A DNA stretch of 64,000 nt from Pseudonocardia sp. DSM 110487 (GCF_019468565.1 NZ_CP080521.1:4712001-4776000), one strand, 5' to 3'. Shown: positions 50,236-58,781, numbered from the stretch's first letter. Notes: generated from the sequence alone by a model not told the origin. Numbers and translations are program-made.

Positions 50236-50727
50236 TCAGGCCTTCCGGACCACCCGCTCCGGCTCACCCGGCTTCCAGATCGTCACCTCCATCGCGCCGT
50301 CGACGAGCTCCACCGACGACGCCCCGGTCAGATCCGCGACGTAGAAGGGCCGGAACTCGCGTCCCCGCAGGTCGAACCCGGTCTCGGCGTACAGCGCGTC
50401 GGCGAACCGCTGGTGCAGGGCCTCGTCCTGCTCGTCGTGCACACGCCCGAAGAGCTTCGCGTCGCCGTCGGACACGTGGGTGTCGACGGTGGCGGTGTGC
50501 AGGCAGAAGCGCGGGTCGCGGCCGAGGTCGCGGAACTTCGTGGTGCCCGGCATGCCGGCGACGATGAGCCGCCCCTCGAAGATCCGCGGTTCGATCGGGC
50601 TGATCCGCGGGAAGCCGTCGGAGCGGAGCGTGGCCAGCATGCACAGGTTCCCGGTCTTCGCGTGGCGGCGCACGAAGATCTCGGCGATCCGCGGTGCGCC
50701 GGTGGTGAACTCGTCCCATGTGCTCAT
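50236..50727 (-). CDS. Pyridoxamine 5'-phosphate oxidase-like flavin-binding protein
   Basis: A 163-residue split-barrel protein. NLCMLATLRSDGFPRISPIEP and MPGTTKFRDLGRDPRFCLHTATV are typical of PNPOx-like FMN/F420-binding proteins. The actinobacterial relatives often reduce F420-dependent substrates rather than oxidise pyridoxamine, so the catalytic role is open. A palindrome TGACAG-CTG-CTGTCA lies 24 bp upstream of the start and may be a repressor site. It is not obviously in an operon. Confidence 0.85.
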   Translation of the reverse strand: MSTWDEFTTGAPRIAEIFVRRHAKTGNLCMLATLRSDGFPRISPIEPRIFEGRLIVAGMPGTTKFRDLGRDPRFCLHTATVDTHVSDGDAKLFGRVHDEQDEALHQRFADALYAETGFDLRGREFRPFYVADLTGASSVELVDGAMEVTIWKPGEPERVVRKA

Positions 50728-51040
50728 GCCGAGGACGCTACGGGTGAACCTTGACAGCTGCTGTCAGGAAGGTAAGCCATGCGTAGTTCGGAATCGGGCG
50801 ACGATATGGCCAAGAATTGTGGAGAAAGCGTCATGTGCGGCACGCAGAGCGCTTTCCGGAGATCCGCGCCGGTACGATCAAGGCCACTGGGTCTGGCCCA
50901 ATATCATTGACCTTCACCGGTCAGGCTCAATCGGCCCCCGTCTGTTCGGCGGAAGTTGCTCGGTGAGGGTTGACCTCGCAGTCGGCCGGGAGTTTGTTTG
51001 GCCGTGCCGGCGTAGCTACTCCCGAGAGAGAGGTGATCGT
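50728..51040. promoter_or_regulatory. Divergent spacer with a TGACAG-N3-CTGTCA palindrome
   Basis: This 313-bp spacer separates the PNPOx-like gene from the Q/G-rich gene. TGACAG (50752-50757) and CTGTCA (50761-50766) form a perfect 6-3-6 operator-like palindrome near the PNPOx start. A weaker TGACC/GGTCA repeat lies near 50909-50924. GAGAGAGGTGATCG before 51041 is the ribosome-binding site of the Q/G-rich gene. Nothing else is recognisable. Confidence 0.5.
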
Positions 51041-51436
51041 ATGGAGCAGCAGCAGGCACAGCAGGTCGAGCAGATGCTGCGGCCGAACTGGCGGCAGATC
51101 CGCTACCGGATCCTGGACCAGTTCGCCCAGGTCAGCACGGCTGACCTGGACTCGGCCGTGAATGTCAACGATCTCGTGCAGCGCATCGCGGACAAGACGC
51201 ACCACAGCGAGCGCTACGTCGAGACGCGGCTGCAGGAGCTCGTCGGCGTTGCGGCCGGGCAGCAGGGCGGCCAGCAGCTCGGCCAGCCGTTCGGTCAGCA
51301 GGCGGGTCAGCAGGCGGGTCAGCAGGCGGGCCAGCAGGGCGGCCAGCCGTTCGGCCAACAGCAGGGCCAGCAACAGGGCGGTCAGCAGGCGGCCGGGCAG
51401 CAAACCGGACAGCCGTTCGGAGCGGGTGCCCAGTAA
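51041..51436 (+). CDS. CsbD-like protein with Gln/Gly-rich repeat tail
   Basis: A 131-residue protein. Residues about 12-70 form a helical region (NWRQIRYRILDQFAQVSTAD, VNDLVQRIADKTHHSERYVETRLQELVG) that recalls CsbD stress proteins, although the match is distant. The tail, about residues 74-131, is almost only Q, G, A, P and F, with GQQAGQQAGQQ and repeated QPFG(Q/A). The DNA there contains a 12-bp tandem unit (51295-51330). Function unknown. A prion-like or phase-separating tail is a possibility. AGAGAGG gives a good ribosome-binding site. Confidence 0.65.
   Translation: MEQQQAQQVEQMLRPNWRQIRYRILDQFAQVSTADLDSAVNVNDLVQRIADKTHHSERYVETRLQELVGVAAGQQGGQQLGQPFGQQAGQQAGQQAGQQGGQPFGQQQGQQQGGQQAAGQQTGQPFGAGAQ
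51295..51330 (+). repeat. 12-bp tandem repeat in the Q/G-rich gene
   Basis: TCAGCAGGCGGG is repeated exactly at 51295, 51307 and 51319, with related degenerate units on both sides. The period keeps the reading frame and adds Gly-Gln-Gln-Ala units. Confidence 0.9.
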
Positions 51437-51466
51437 CGGACGCAATCAGCCGAGGAGGTGACAACT

Positions 51467-51522
51467 GGGCCGGTTAGGTGACCCCGGCACGGTCGCACGC
51501 CAGGGGGCCTCCTAACCGGCCC
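51467..51522. terminator. Bidirectional terminator-like inverted repeat
   Basis: GGGCCGGTTAGG (51467-51478) pairs perfectly with CCTAACCGGCCC (51511-51522) across 32 bases, between the convergent Q/G-rich gene and the 52-residue gene. No U-tract is present. Confidence 0.6.
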
Positions 51523-51530
51523 GGCCCATC

Positions 51531-51689
51531 TTACGCTGCCAAGTGTGCTCGGTAGTCGAGGAGATCGTCGATCAGTCCGAGCACGCGGTGGTCACGGGGC
51601 ATCCGGCGCAGTTCCATCAGCATATCGTCGACCTGGTCGAGTGTCGGCTCGTCGTCAATCGCAGCTACCATTTTCACCAGCGGGTTCAC
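51531..51689 (-). CDS. Small 52-residue hypothetical protein
   Basis: From GTG 51689, with AAGGAG a few bases upstream, the protein reads VNPLVKMVAAIDDEPTLDQV followed by an acidic helix pair ending DYRAHLAA. It is soluble, acidic and probably helical. An in-frame extension to 51776 exists, but the ribosome-binding site favours the short form. No family is recognised. Confidence 0.55.
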   Translation of the reverse strand: MNPLVKMVAAIDDEPTLDQVDDMLMELRRMPRDHRVLGLIDDLLDYRAHLAA

Positions 51690-51826
51690 GGGCTCTCCTT
51701 CGGGGTCAGAGCGGGCGACTCCGTGCGGCAGGCGTACAGAGAGCGTGTGGTCCCGCCGTGTCGCCGTTGTTGACACCTTGTTTCGTAGATGTAACGACCC
51801 GTCGCTGCGATGGGTTCAGGTCGGTC

Positions 51827-51946
51827 CGCGGGCGATCAGCACGCGGGCGGGTGGCAGGTTCCGCCAGACCGTCGGGCTCGCGGTGAGCGAGCCGAACGCC
51901 GCGCGCAGGTCCCGTGCCTGGCGCCGGGCCGGCGGGAGCAGGTGGA
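51827..51946 (-). pseudogene. Duplicated 3' fragment of the SAM methyltransferase gene
   Basis: This 120-bp stretch aligns without gaps to 52589-52708, the 3' part of the methyltransferase gene, in the same orientation and offset by 762 bp. I count about 8 differences by eye. The fragment encodes the LPPARRQARDLRAAFGSL region but has no start or normal stop. The duplicated ends flank the P-loop gene. Confidence 0.85.
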
Positions 51947-51982
51947 GGAGGGCCTCCTGCTCGTCGTGCGAGCGTGGCCAGC

Positions 51983-52578
51983 ATGCACACAGCCGCTGTC
52001 AGTGAGGCGAGCTGCGATCATCCGGAGGTGCTGCCGCTGCGCGCGGTCGACCCGCTGCCACATCACCCGCGTCGCGTCCTCGTGGCGGGCTGCTCGGGCG
52101 CGGGGAAGAGCACCGTCGCCGCGGCGCTCGCCGACCGGCTCGGTATCCCGTACCACGAGCTGGACGCGCTGCGGCACGGGCCGGGCTGGGTGCCCCGCGC
52201 GGAGTTCGCGGCGGACGTTGCCGCGTTCGCCGCGACGGAGTGCTGGATCACCGAATGGCAGGGTGCGGCGGTGCGGCCACTGCTGCTGGCCCGTGCCGAC
52301 CTGGTCGTGTGGCTCGACCTGCCCCGCCGGCGGGTGTTCGGGCAGTTGCTCCGGCGCACCGTGCGTCGCCGGGTGCGGCGCATCGAGCTGTGGAACGGCA
52401 ACGTCGAACCGCCGCTGTGGACCGTCGTCACCGATCCCGAGCACGTCCTGCGGTGGGCGTGTCGTCCTACCGGCGCGATCAGCGCCGCATGCGGGAGCTG
52501 TCTGCCGACCGCACGGCTCCGCCGGTGGTCCGGCTCCGCAGCCGCCGTGAGGTGCGGCGCTGGTTGGCCGCGATCTAG
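51983..52578 (+). pseudogene. P-loop kinase/topology-modulation-like ATPase, frameshifted
   Basis: Residues about 28-45 carry the Walker A motif GCSGAGKSTVAAALAD, followed by LGIPYHELDALRHGPGWVP and LVVWLDLPRRRVFGQLLRR, typical of the small AAA-like or adenylate-kinase-like topology-modulation proteins. After TDPEHVLRWA the frame changes. The expected ending (SSYRRDQRRMRELSADRTAP, then REVRRWLAAI and TAG at 52578) is read in the next frame. A single missing base near 52460-52462 explains it: GCGTGTCGTCC instead of GCGTGGTCGTCC. It is a recent pseudogene or a sequencing error. Its stop shares CTAG with the convergent gene. Confidence 0.8.
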
Positions 52579-53153
52579 TGCCGGGGTTCGCGGGCGATCA
52601 GCACGCGGGCGGGCGGCAGGTTCCGCCAGATCGTCGGACCCGGGGTGAGCGAGCCGAACGCCGCCCGCAGGTCCCGTGCCTGGCGGCGGGCGGGCGGGAG
52701 CAGGTGGAAGCCGCGCAGGGTGGCCTGGGTGAACGTGCCGGACGGCGCAAGGGCGCGGGCGGCGATGGCCGGTACCGGCGCGGACGCGTAGGCCGCCCAC
52801 GGCAGCAGGCTCACGATCGCGTCGGCGCGCTCGATGCCGTGCTCGGTCAGCACGTCCGGCAGCCGGGCCGCGTCGGCGCAGACGACGGTGACGGCCGGGT
52901 GGCGGGCGGCGAGCAGTTCCGCGAGCACCGGGTTGATCTCGACGGCGATGTGCCGGCCGGCGCCGCGGAGGCGGTGCTGCAGCGCGTCGGTGACCCGCCC
53001 GGTGCCCGCGCCCAGCTCGACGACCACCCGCGAGCCGTCGAGCTGGTGCGGCGCGAGCAGGCCCGTGACCAGCGCGTCCGAGCTCGCCGTCACGGTCGCG
53101 ACACGCGTCGGCGCGCGCAGGAACTCCTGGAACAGCACTCGGCCATCACTCAC
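52575..53153 (-). CDS. Class I SAM-dependent methyltransferase (phospholipid/rRNA-dimethylase-like)
   Basis: A 192-residue methyltransferase. The SAM motif is VVELGAGTGRVTDAL, motif II is HIAVEINPVLAELLA, and VVCADAARLPDVL is motif III. The later SLLPWAAYA and FTQATLRGF match the short group of phospholipid N-methyltransferase-like and KsgA-like proteins. The target is not clear. The GTG start is 53153. A 3' fragment of this gene is duplicated 762 bp downstream of it on the minus strand. Confidence 0.85.
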   Translation of the reverse strand: MSDGRVLFQEFLRAPTRVATVTASSDALVTGLLAPHQLDGSRVVVELGAGTGRVTDALQHRLRGAGRHIAVEINPVLAELLAARHPAVTVVCADAARLPDVLTEHGIERADAIVSLLPWAAYASAPVPAIAARALAPSGTFTQATLRGFHLLPPARRQARDLRAAFGSLTPGPTIWRNLPPARVLIAREPRH

Positions 53154-53205
53154 GTCGTGACCCTAGGGATGCTCGACGGATGGCGGGGTGACGTGCAGGG
53201 GAACA

Positions 53206-54753
53206 TCAGCTGTCGGACGTGCGTGCCAGGTCGCGGGCGCGCAGCGCGAGCCACAGCTCCTGCCGGTCGTGGGCCGAGGCGAGCCGGCGGCCGGTGAGCT
53301 CCTCCACGGTCGCGATCCGGTTCCGCACGGTGTGGCGGTGGACCTGCAACGCGGCGGCGGCCGCCTCCCAGTGGCCGTTGTGCTCGAGGAATGCGGTGAG
53401 GGTGCGCACCAGCTCGGCGGATCGCTCGCCGGCATCCAGGGGGCCGAGCACGGCGTCGGCATAGCCCTGCAGGCGATCCGCGGGCACGGTCGCGAGCAGC
53501 TGGCGGCTGCTCGCGATGTCGGCGGCGTGCACGTGACGGCCGGTGATCCGGCTCTCGGGCAGCGCGGAGCGCGCTTGCCGCAGCGACACGACGAGCGCTC
53601 CCGGCCGTACCCCGATCCCGATCCCGGCGGGACGCGCGGGGGCGAGGGTGCCGAGTACCGCGGTCAGGTCGACGCCGACGGGGACGGCCAGCTCGACGCA
53701 GGACTCCTCGGCCACCTCGACGACGCGGGTCAGCGCGTCGGGCAGGGCCCCGGCGATGTCGGCGGCGAGCTCCACCGCGTGCGGCGCGGCGACGACGGCC
53801 GCCTGCAGGTCGCCGCCGGGCAGCCCGGCCGCGTCCAACCAGCGGGTGGCGACGAGGTCGTCGACGGTGCCCCTGGCCAGCCGGGCGAGCACCTGGGCGC
53901 GATCGCGCTGGCGCGTCGCCCCCAACCCGTGCACGCGTTCGAGCTCGAGCGACAGCAGCGACACGAGGTCGCCCGTGACGAGGTTGGAGCCGACCCGGTC
54001 GGCCGGCCCCGCGACCAGGAGCCAGGCCCGTAGCCTGCGCGACCCGAGCGGGTGCACCTCCCGCCTGCTGCCCGCGGTGGCGTCGACCGCCGCGCCGAGC
54101 AGCCCCTGGGCGCGGACCCGGGCGAGCATGCCCGTGAAGTCGGCCACGAGGGCCTCGTGTCCGGGACGGGAGCTCGCGATCGGGCGTTCGAGCAGGTCGA
54201 CGACGAGGGCGGCCCGGCCGGTGGCCCGCTCGTACGCGCCGATGATGCCGGTGAGGCCGCCTGGTTGGACGGCCGCCGCGGTGAGTGCGCGCTGGGTGTG
54301 CAGCGCCCATTCCAGCTGGCGGCGTTCCTCGCGCGCCCGCCAGGCGAACACGGCCTTCGTCACGGCGATGAACGGCACCCCGTCGGGCACGGTCAGCAGC
54401 GGCAGGCCGGCGTCGTCGGCGGCGCGGATCAGGCAGGGCGGAGCCGACTGGTAGCGCAGGTCCGCGCCGAGTCCCAGCCCGAGCGCCCGCACGCCCGCGG
54501 CGAGCAGACCGGCGACGTACGCGGCGCAGCCGCCATCGGACTCGTCGAGCAGCAACCCGATGGTGAGCAGCAACTCGCCGCCCTGCAGCCACGGTCCGGG
54601 CTCCGCGAGTTCGGACACGGCCGCGGCCTCGATCTCGCGGCCCAGCTCGTCCCGGCCCGCGACGACCGCGAGCCGCAGCGCCGGGTCGGCGACGAGGTCG
54701 GCGAGGGTCAGCAGGGCGCGCTCCTGGACGTTCCGGCGAATCAGATGCGGCAA
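53206..54753 (-). CDS. PucR-family transcriptional regulator
   Basis: A 515-residue regulator. The N-terminal PucR domain (LTLADLVADPALRLAVVAG, LAEPGPWLQGGELLLTIG) is followed by a GGDEF-like central domain and a C-terminal HTH of the PucR type (FLEHNGHWEAAAAALQVHRH, then TVRNRIATVEELTGR). PucR regulators often control purine, amino acid or amine catabolism. It is divergent from the guanidino-compound operon, so it most likely regulates it. The TTG start at 54753 leaves only 17 bp to the ureohydrolase ATG, so one of these two starts is probably internal. Confidence 0.9.
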   Translation of the reverse strand: MPHLIRRNVQERALLTLADLVADPALRLAVVAGRDELGREIEAAAVSELAEPGPWLQGGELLLTIGLLLDESDGGCAAYVAGLLAAGVRALGLGLGADLRYQSAPPCLIRAADDAGLPLLTVPDGVPFIAVTKAVFAWRAREERRQLEWALHTQRALTAAAVQPGGLTGIIGAYERATGRAALVVDLLERPIASSRPGHEALVADFTGMLARVRAQGLLGAAVDATAGSRREVHPLGSRRLRAWLLVAGPADRVGSNLVTGDLVSLLSLELERVHGLGATRQRDRAQVLARLARGTVDDLVATRWLDAAGLPGGDLQAAVVAAPHAVELAADIAGALPDALTRVVEVAEESCVELAVPVGVDLTAVLGTLAPARPAGIGIGVRPGALVVSLRQARSALPESRITGRHVHAADIASSRQLLATVPADRLQGYADAVLGPLDAGERSAELVRTLTAFLEHNGHWEAAAAALQVHRHTVRNRIATVEELTGRRLASAHDRQELWLALRARDLARTSDS

Positions 54754-54770
54754 CGTTAGACACGACGGCG

Positions 54771-55739
54771 ATGTCGGGGAAGGCTCCGACGCCTCACCCT
54801 GGGCCGATGCCGCTGGGACCAGTCGACGCGAGAGCCACGCCCCGCTTCGCCGGACCGGACACGTTCGCGCGTCTGCCGCGCCTCGACCAGGTCACCGACG
54901 TGGACGTGGCCGTGCTCGGGATGCCCTTCGACTCCGGGGTGTCCTACCGGCCCGGCGCCCGCTTCGGGCCCGCCCACGTCCGCGCGTCGTCGAAGCTGCT
55001 GCGCCCGCACCACCCTGCCCTGAAGGTGGATCCGTTCGCCGACCAGCAGGTGGTCGACGCGGGCGACGTGTCGATCAACCCGTTCGACCTCGACGACGCG
55101 ATCCGGTCCGTCGAACGCGCCTCCGACGAGCTGCGCGGCGGCGGGGCCCGCCTGCTGTCCATCGGCGGGGACCACACGATCGCGCTGCCGCTGCTGCGCT
55201 CGGTGCACCGCACGCACGGGCCGGTCGCCGTGCTGCACTTCGACGCCCACCTCGACACGTGGGACACCTACTTCGGCGCGCCCTACACCCACGGCACCCC
55301 GTTCCGGCGGGCGAGCGAGGAGGGTCTGCTCGACCCGGAGCGCTGCCTGCACGTCGGGATCCGCGGGCCGCTCTACGGAGCAGCGGACCTCGCCGACGAC
55401 GCCCGGCTCGGCTTCCAGGTGATCGGCTCAGACGACTACCAGATCGACGGGCTCTCCACCGTGGTCGAGCGGATGCGCGCCCGCCTCGGCGACGGCCCGG
55501 TCTACGTCTCGGTCGACATCGACGTGCTCGACCCCGCCCACGCACCCGGCACCGGCACTCCCGAGGCAGGCGGGCTGACCAGCCGCGAGCTGCTGCACAC
55601 GCTGCGCGGGCTCGTCGGGACCGACATCGTCGGCGCCGACATCGTGGAGGTCGCCCCGGCCTACGACCACGCGGAGATCACCGGGATCGCGGCGGCGCAC
55701 GTGGCCTACGAGCTGCTCGCGGTGCTGGCAGCGAAATGA
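54771..55739 (+). CDS. Agmatinase/guanidinobutyrase-type ureohydrolase
   Basis: A 322-residue binuclear manganese hydrolase. All metal motifs are present: GGDHTIALPLLR, the DAHLD in VLHFDAHLDTWD, and SVDIDVLDPAHAPGTGTPEAGG. It releases urea from a guanidino compound; the next gene suggests 4-guanidinobutyrate, but agmatine is possible. ATG 54771 is the longest start. ATG 54807 (MPLGPVDARATPRFAGP) looks more like family starts and would leave 53 bp for promoters. It lies 10 bp before the ThDP enzyme gene. Confidence 0.92.
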   Translation: MSGKAPTPHPGPMPLGPVDARATPRFAGPDTFARLPRLDQVTDVDVAVLGMPFDSGVSYRPGARFGPAHVRASSKLLRPHHPALKVDPFADQQVVDAGDVSINPFDLDDAIRSVERASDELRGGGARLLSIGGDHTIALPLLRSVHRTHGPVAVLHFDAHLDTWDTYFGAPYTHGTPFRRASEEGLLDPERCLHVGIRGPLYGAADLADDARLGFQVIGSDDYQIDGLSTVVERMRARLGDGPVYVSVDIDVLDPAHAPGTGTPEAGGLTSRELLHTLRGLVGTDIVGADIVEVAPAYDHAEITGIAAAHVAYELLAVLAAK

Positions 55740-55749
55740 ACACGGCGAA

Positions 55750-57327
55750 ATGAGCACTCGCAACGGCGGGGCGGCGGTGGTCGAGACCCTCGCCGCGCAC
55801 GGCGTCGACACCGTCTTCGGGATCCCGGGCACCCACAACCTGGAGCTCTACCGGCACCTCGCCGGGTGCGGCATCCGCGCGGTGACGCCCCGGCACGAGC
55901 AGGGCGCCGGTTACGCCGCCGAGGGGTACGCGCGCGTGGGCGGCCGGCCCGGCGTCGTGCTGACGACCAGCGGCCCTGGGCTGACCAACGTGATGACGGC
56001 GGCCGCCACCGCCTATGCCGAGTCGCAGCCGATGCTCGTCCTCTCGCCGGGTGTGCCGACGGGCACCGAGGGCGCCGACCTCGGCCGGCTGCACGAGGCC
56101 AAGGACGCGAGCGGCGCGATGGGCCGGCTCGTGCGCTGGAGCCGGCGCGTCGAGAGCCCCGAAGAGGCCGCCGACGCGGTGACCGAGGCGTTCGCCGCGT
56201 TCCGTGGAGCGCGCCCGCGGCCGGTGCACGTCGAGGTTCCGCTGGACGTGCTGGAGCAGCGGTGGGGCGGCAGCCCGTGGGTCGGGGCCGTCACCGCGGC
56301 CCCGGAGCCCGACGCCGCCGACGTGCGGCGCGCGGCCACCCTGCTCGGCGCTGCCCGCCGGCCGCTGGTGATCGCGGGCGGCGGTGCCGTCGACGCCGCC
56401 ACCGAGGTGCGCGCGCTCGCCGAGGCGCTGGGCGCGCCCGTGGCGACCACGGTCAACGGCAAGGGCGTGCTCGACGAGTCGCACCCCCTCGCCGTCGGCG
56501 CCTCCGTACGGCTGCGCGCGCTGCAGAAGGCGGCCGCCGACAGCGACGCGCTGTTCGTTGTGGGCAGCGAGCTCGGCGACTCCGACCTGTGGGAGGGCCG
56601 GATCACGGCGGGGGCCGTGATCCGCTGCGACATCGAGCAGGGCCAGCTGCACAAGAACTGCCCGGCGGACATCGTGCTGCTCGGCGACGCCGCGGCCACC
56701 CTTCGGGCAATGCGGGAGGCCCTCCCGGCCCATCCGGGTGGGCCCGGGTCGGCCCGGGCGGGTGAGTTGCGGGACGCCTGTCGCGTCGAAGCGAGGGCCG
56801 ACGCCGGAGCCTACGAGGAGATCAACGCCGCCGTCCGGGCCGCGCTGCCGGCCGACGGGGTGCTCGCGGGCGACAGCTCGCAGGTCACCTACCTGGGCTC
56901 GGTGCACTTCTTCGACGTCCCCGTGCCCCGGTCGTTCTGCTACACCCCCGGCTTCGCGACCCTCGGCTACGGCCTGCCCGCCGCGATCGGAGCCTCCCTC
57001 GCCCGGCCGGACCATCCGGTGGCCGTCCTGCTCGGGGACGGGGCGTTCCTGTTCTCCGTGCAGGAGCTGGCCACTGCCGTCGACCTGCGGCTCCCGCTGC
57101 CGATCGTCGTGGTCGACAACGGCGGCTATCGCGAGATCCGCGACCAGCAGGTCGCTCGCTCGATCCCGCCGGTCGGCGTCGACCTGCGGGCTCCCGACCT
57201 CGCCGCGCTCGCGACCGCCTTCGGCGCCCGCGGCGTGCGCACGACAGACCCGGGCGCGCTCACCGCGCTCGTGGCCGACGCGCTGTCGGCCGACCGCCCG
57301 ACCGTCATCCACCTGGAAATGGAGTGA
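55750..57327 (+). CDS. ThDP-dependent decarboxylase, probably 5-guanidino-2-oxopentanoate type
   Basis: A 525-residue acetolactate-synthase-family enzyme. The ThDP glutamate is in RHEQGAGYAAEGYA, the central FAD/nucleotide-like domain follows, and the C-terminal ThDP/Mg motif is GDGAFLFSVQELATAVD to VVVDNGGY. Paired with a ureohydrolase and a transporter, it best fits the 2-ketoarginine decarboxylase (AruI) step of the arginine transaminase pathway. Other 2-oxo acid substrates cannot be excluded. Its stop overlaps the symporter start (GTGA). Confidence 0.87.
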   Translation: MSTRNGGAAVVETLAAHGVDTVFGIPGTHNLELYRHLAGCGIRAVTPRHEQGAGYAAEGYARVGGRPGVVLTTSGPGLTNVMTAAATAYAESQPMLVLSPGVPTGTEGADLGRLHEAKDASGAMGRLVRWSRRVESPEEAADAVTEAFAAFRGARPRPVHVEVPLDVLEQRWGGSPWVGAVTAAPEPDAADVRRAATLLGAARRPLVIAGGGAVDAATEVRALAEALGAPVATTVNGKGVLDESHPLAVGASVRLRALQKAAADSDALFVVGSELGDSDLWEGRITAGAVIRCDIEQGQLHKNCPADIVLLGDAAATLRAMREALPAHPGGPGSARAGELRDACRVEARADAGAYEEINAAVRAALPADGVLAGDSSQVTYLGSVHFFDVPVPRSFCYTPGFATLGYGLPAAIGASLARPDHPVAVLLGDGAFLFSVQELATAVDLRLPLPIVVVDNGGYREIRDQQVARSIPPVGVDLRAPDLAALATAFGARGVRTTDPGALTALVADALSADRPTVIHLEME

Positions 57328-58757
57328 GCATGGACGTCGCCGTCGTCGTCGCGTACCTGGTGGCCATGATCGCCTTCGGTTTCTGGGGCAAGCGGCGCGC
57401 CAGGACGGAGTCGGACTTCCTCGTGGCAGGCCGCAGGCTCGGCCCGCTGCTCTACGCCGGGACCTTGTCCGCACTCGTACTGGGCGGCGCGTCGACGATC
57501 GGCGGTGTCGGGCTGGGTTACGAGTACGGGCTGTCGGGCATGTGGCTGGTGGTCGCGATCGGTACCGGCGTCCTGCTGCTCTCCCTGCTGTTCGCCGGGC
57601 GGATCCAGCGGCTGCGGGTCTACACCGTGAGCCAGATGCTCCAGCTGCGCTACGGGCCGGGGTCGAGCGTGCTGTCCGGTGTGGTGATGTTCGGCTACAC
57701 CCTGATGCTCACGGTGACCTCGACGATCGCGTACGCCACGATCTTCGCCGCGCTGCTCGACCTGCCGCGCGTGCCCTCCATCCTCGTCGGCGGGCTCGTC
57801 GTGGTGATCTACTCGGCACTGGGCGGGATGTGGTCGATCACCCTGACCGACTTCGTGCAGTTCCTCATCCAGACCGTCGGGATCTTCCTGATCCTGCTGC
57901 CGATCGTGCTCGTGCAGGCCGGTGGGTTCTCGGCGCTGCCGCCGGAGGCGCTCTCGCCCACCACCATCGGCGGCGACACGATCGTGACCTACTTCGTCAT
58001 CTACACGTTCGGCCTGCTCATCGGGCAGGACATCTGGCAGCGCGTGTTCACCGCCCGCAGCCCCGGCGTCGCCCGCTGGGCCGGCGCTGCGTCCGGCGTG
58101 TACTGCCTGCTCTACGGCGTGGCGGGCGCGCTGGTCGGGATGGGCGCGAGCGTGCTCGTCCCCGGCCTCGAGGAGCGGGGCGACGCGTTCACCGCCGTCG
58201 TGAGCGCGACCATGACGCCGGTGCTGGCAGGGCTGGTGCTCGCCGCGGCACTGGCCGCCGTCATGTCCACCGCCAGCGGCTCGCTCATCGCCACGGCCAC
58301 GGTGTTCGGCCAGGACATCCTGCAACGGTTGCGCGGGCGGGCCGATGGTTCCGAGGAGGAGCACGTGCGCGGCCACCGGCTGCTCATCGTCGCGTTCGGG
58401 CTCGTGGCGATCGTGATCGCCTGCCTGCTCCAGGACGTGGTCGCCGCGCTGACGATCGCCTACGACATCCTGGTCGGCGGTCTGCTGGTGCCGATCCTCG
58501 GTGGCCTGCTGTGGCGGCGCGCCACGATCGTCGGCGCCGTGGCGGCGATGGCGGCGGGCGCCGTGGCCACCCTCGTGACGATGGCGGTGTTCGGCATCGA
58601 GGCGAACGAACCGATCTACGTCGGGCTCGTGGCAGGGCTGGTCACGTTCGTGGTGGGCAGCCTGGTGTCGCGGCCCACCGCGCCCGAGGTGCTGGCGGAG
58701 TGGGACCGGCGGTCGGCGGGAGAGCGGTCTGCCGGGGTGCAGGCCCCGGCGAACTAA
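57324..58757 (+). CDS. Sodium:solute symporter (SSF family)
   Basis: A 477-residue membrane protein with about 13 helices. SSF features are VAYLVAMIAFGFWGKRRART and ESDFLVAGRRLGPLL at the start, GGASTIGGVGLGYEYGLSGMW, the GR(I/F)xRLRVYTVSQMLQLRYGP block, and ALAAVMSTASGSLIATATVF. It probably imports arginine, agmatine or guanidinobutyrate for the adjacent enzymes. GTG 57324 overlaps the decarboxylase stop; ATG 57330 is also possible. Genes 54771, 55750 and 57324 form one operon. Confidence 0.92.
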   Translation: MSMDVAVVVAYLVAMIAFGFWGKRRARTESDFLVAGRRLGPLLYAGTLSALVLGGASTIGGVGLGYEYGLSGMWLVVAIGTGVLLLSLLFAGRIQRLRVYTVSQMLQLRYGPGSSVLSGVVMFGYTLMLTVTSTIAYATIFAALLDLPRVPSILVGGLVVVIYSALGGMWSITLTDFVQFLIQTVGIFLILLPIVLVQAGGFSALPPEALSPTTIGGDTIVTYFVIYTFGLLIGQDIWQRVFTARSPGVARWAGAASGVYCLLYGVAGALVGMGASVLVPGLEERGDAFTAVVSATMTPVLAGLVLAAALAAVMSTASGSLIATATVFGQDILQRLRGRADGSEEEHVRGHRLLIVAFGLVAIVIACLLQDVVAALTIAYDILVGGLLVPILGGLLWRRATIVGAVAAMAAGAVATLVTMAVFGIEANEPIYVGLVAGLVTFVVGSLVSRPTAPEVLAEWDRRSAGERSAGVQAPAN

Positions 58758-58781
58758 GGGCTCAGCGGCCAGCGGGGGACA

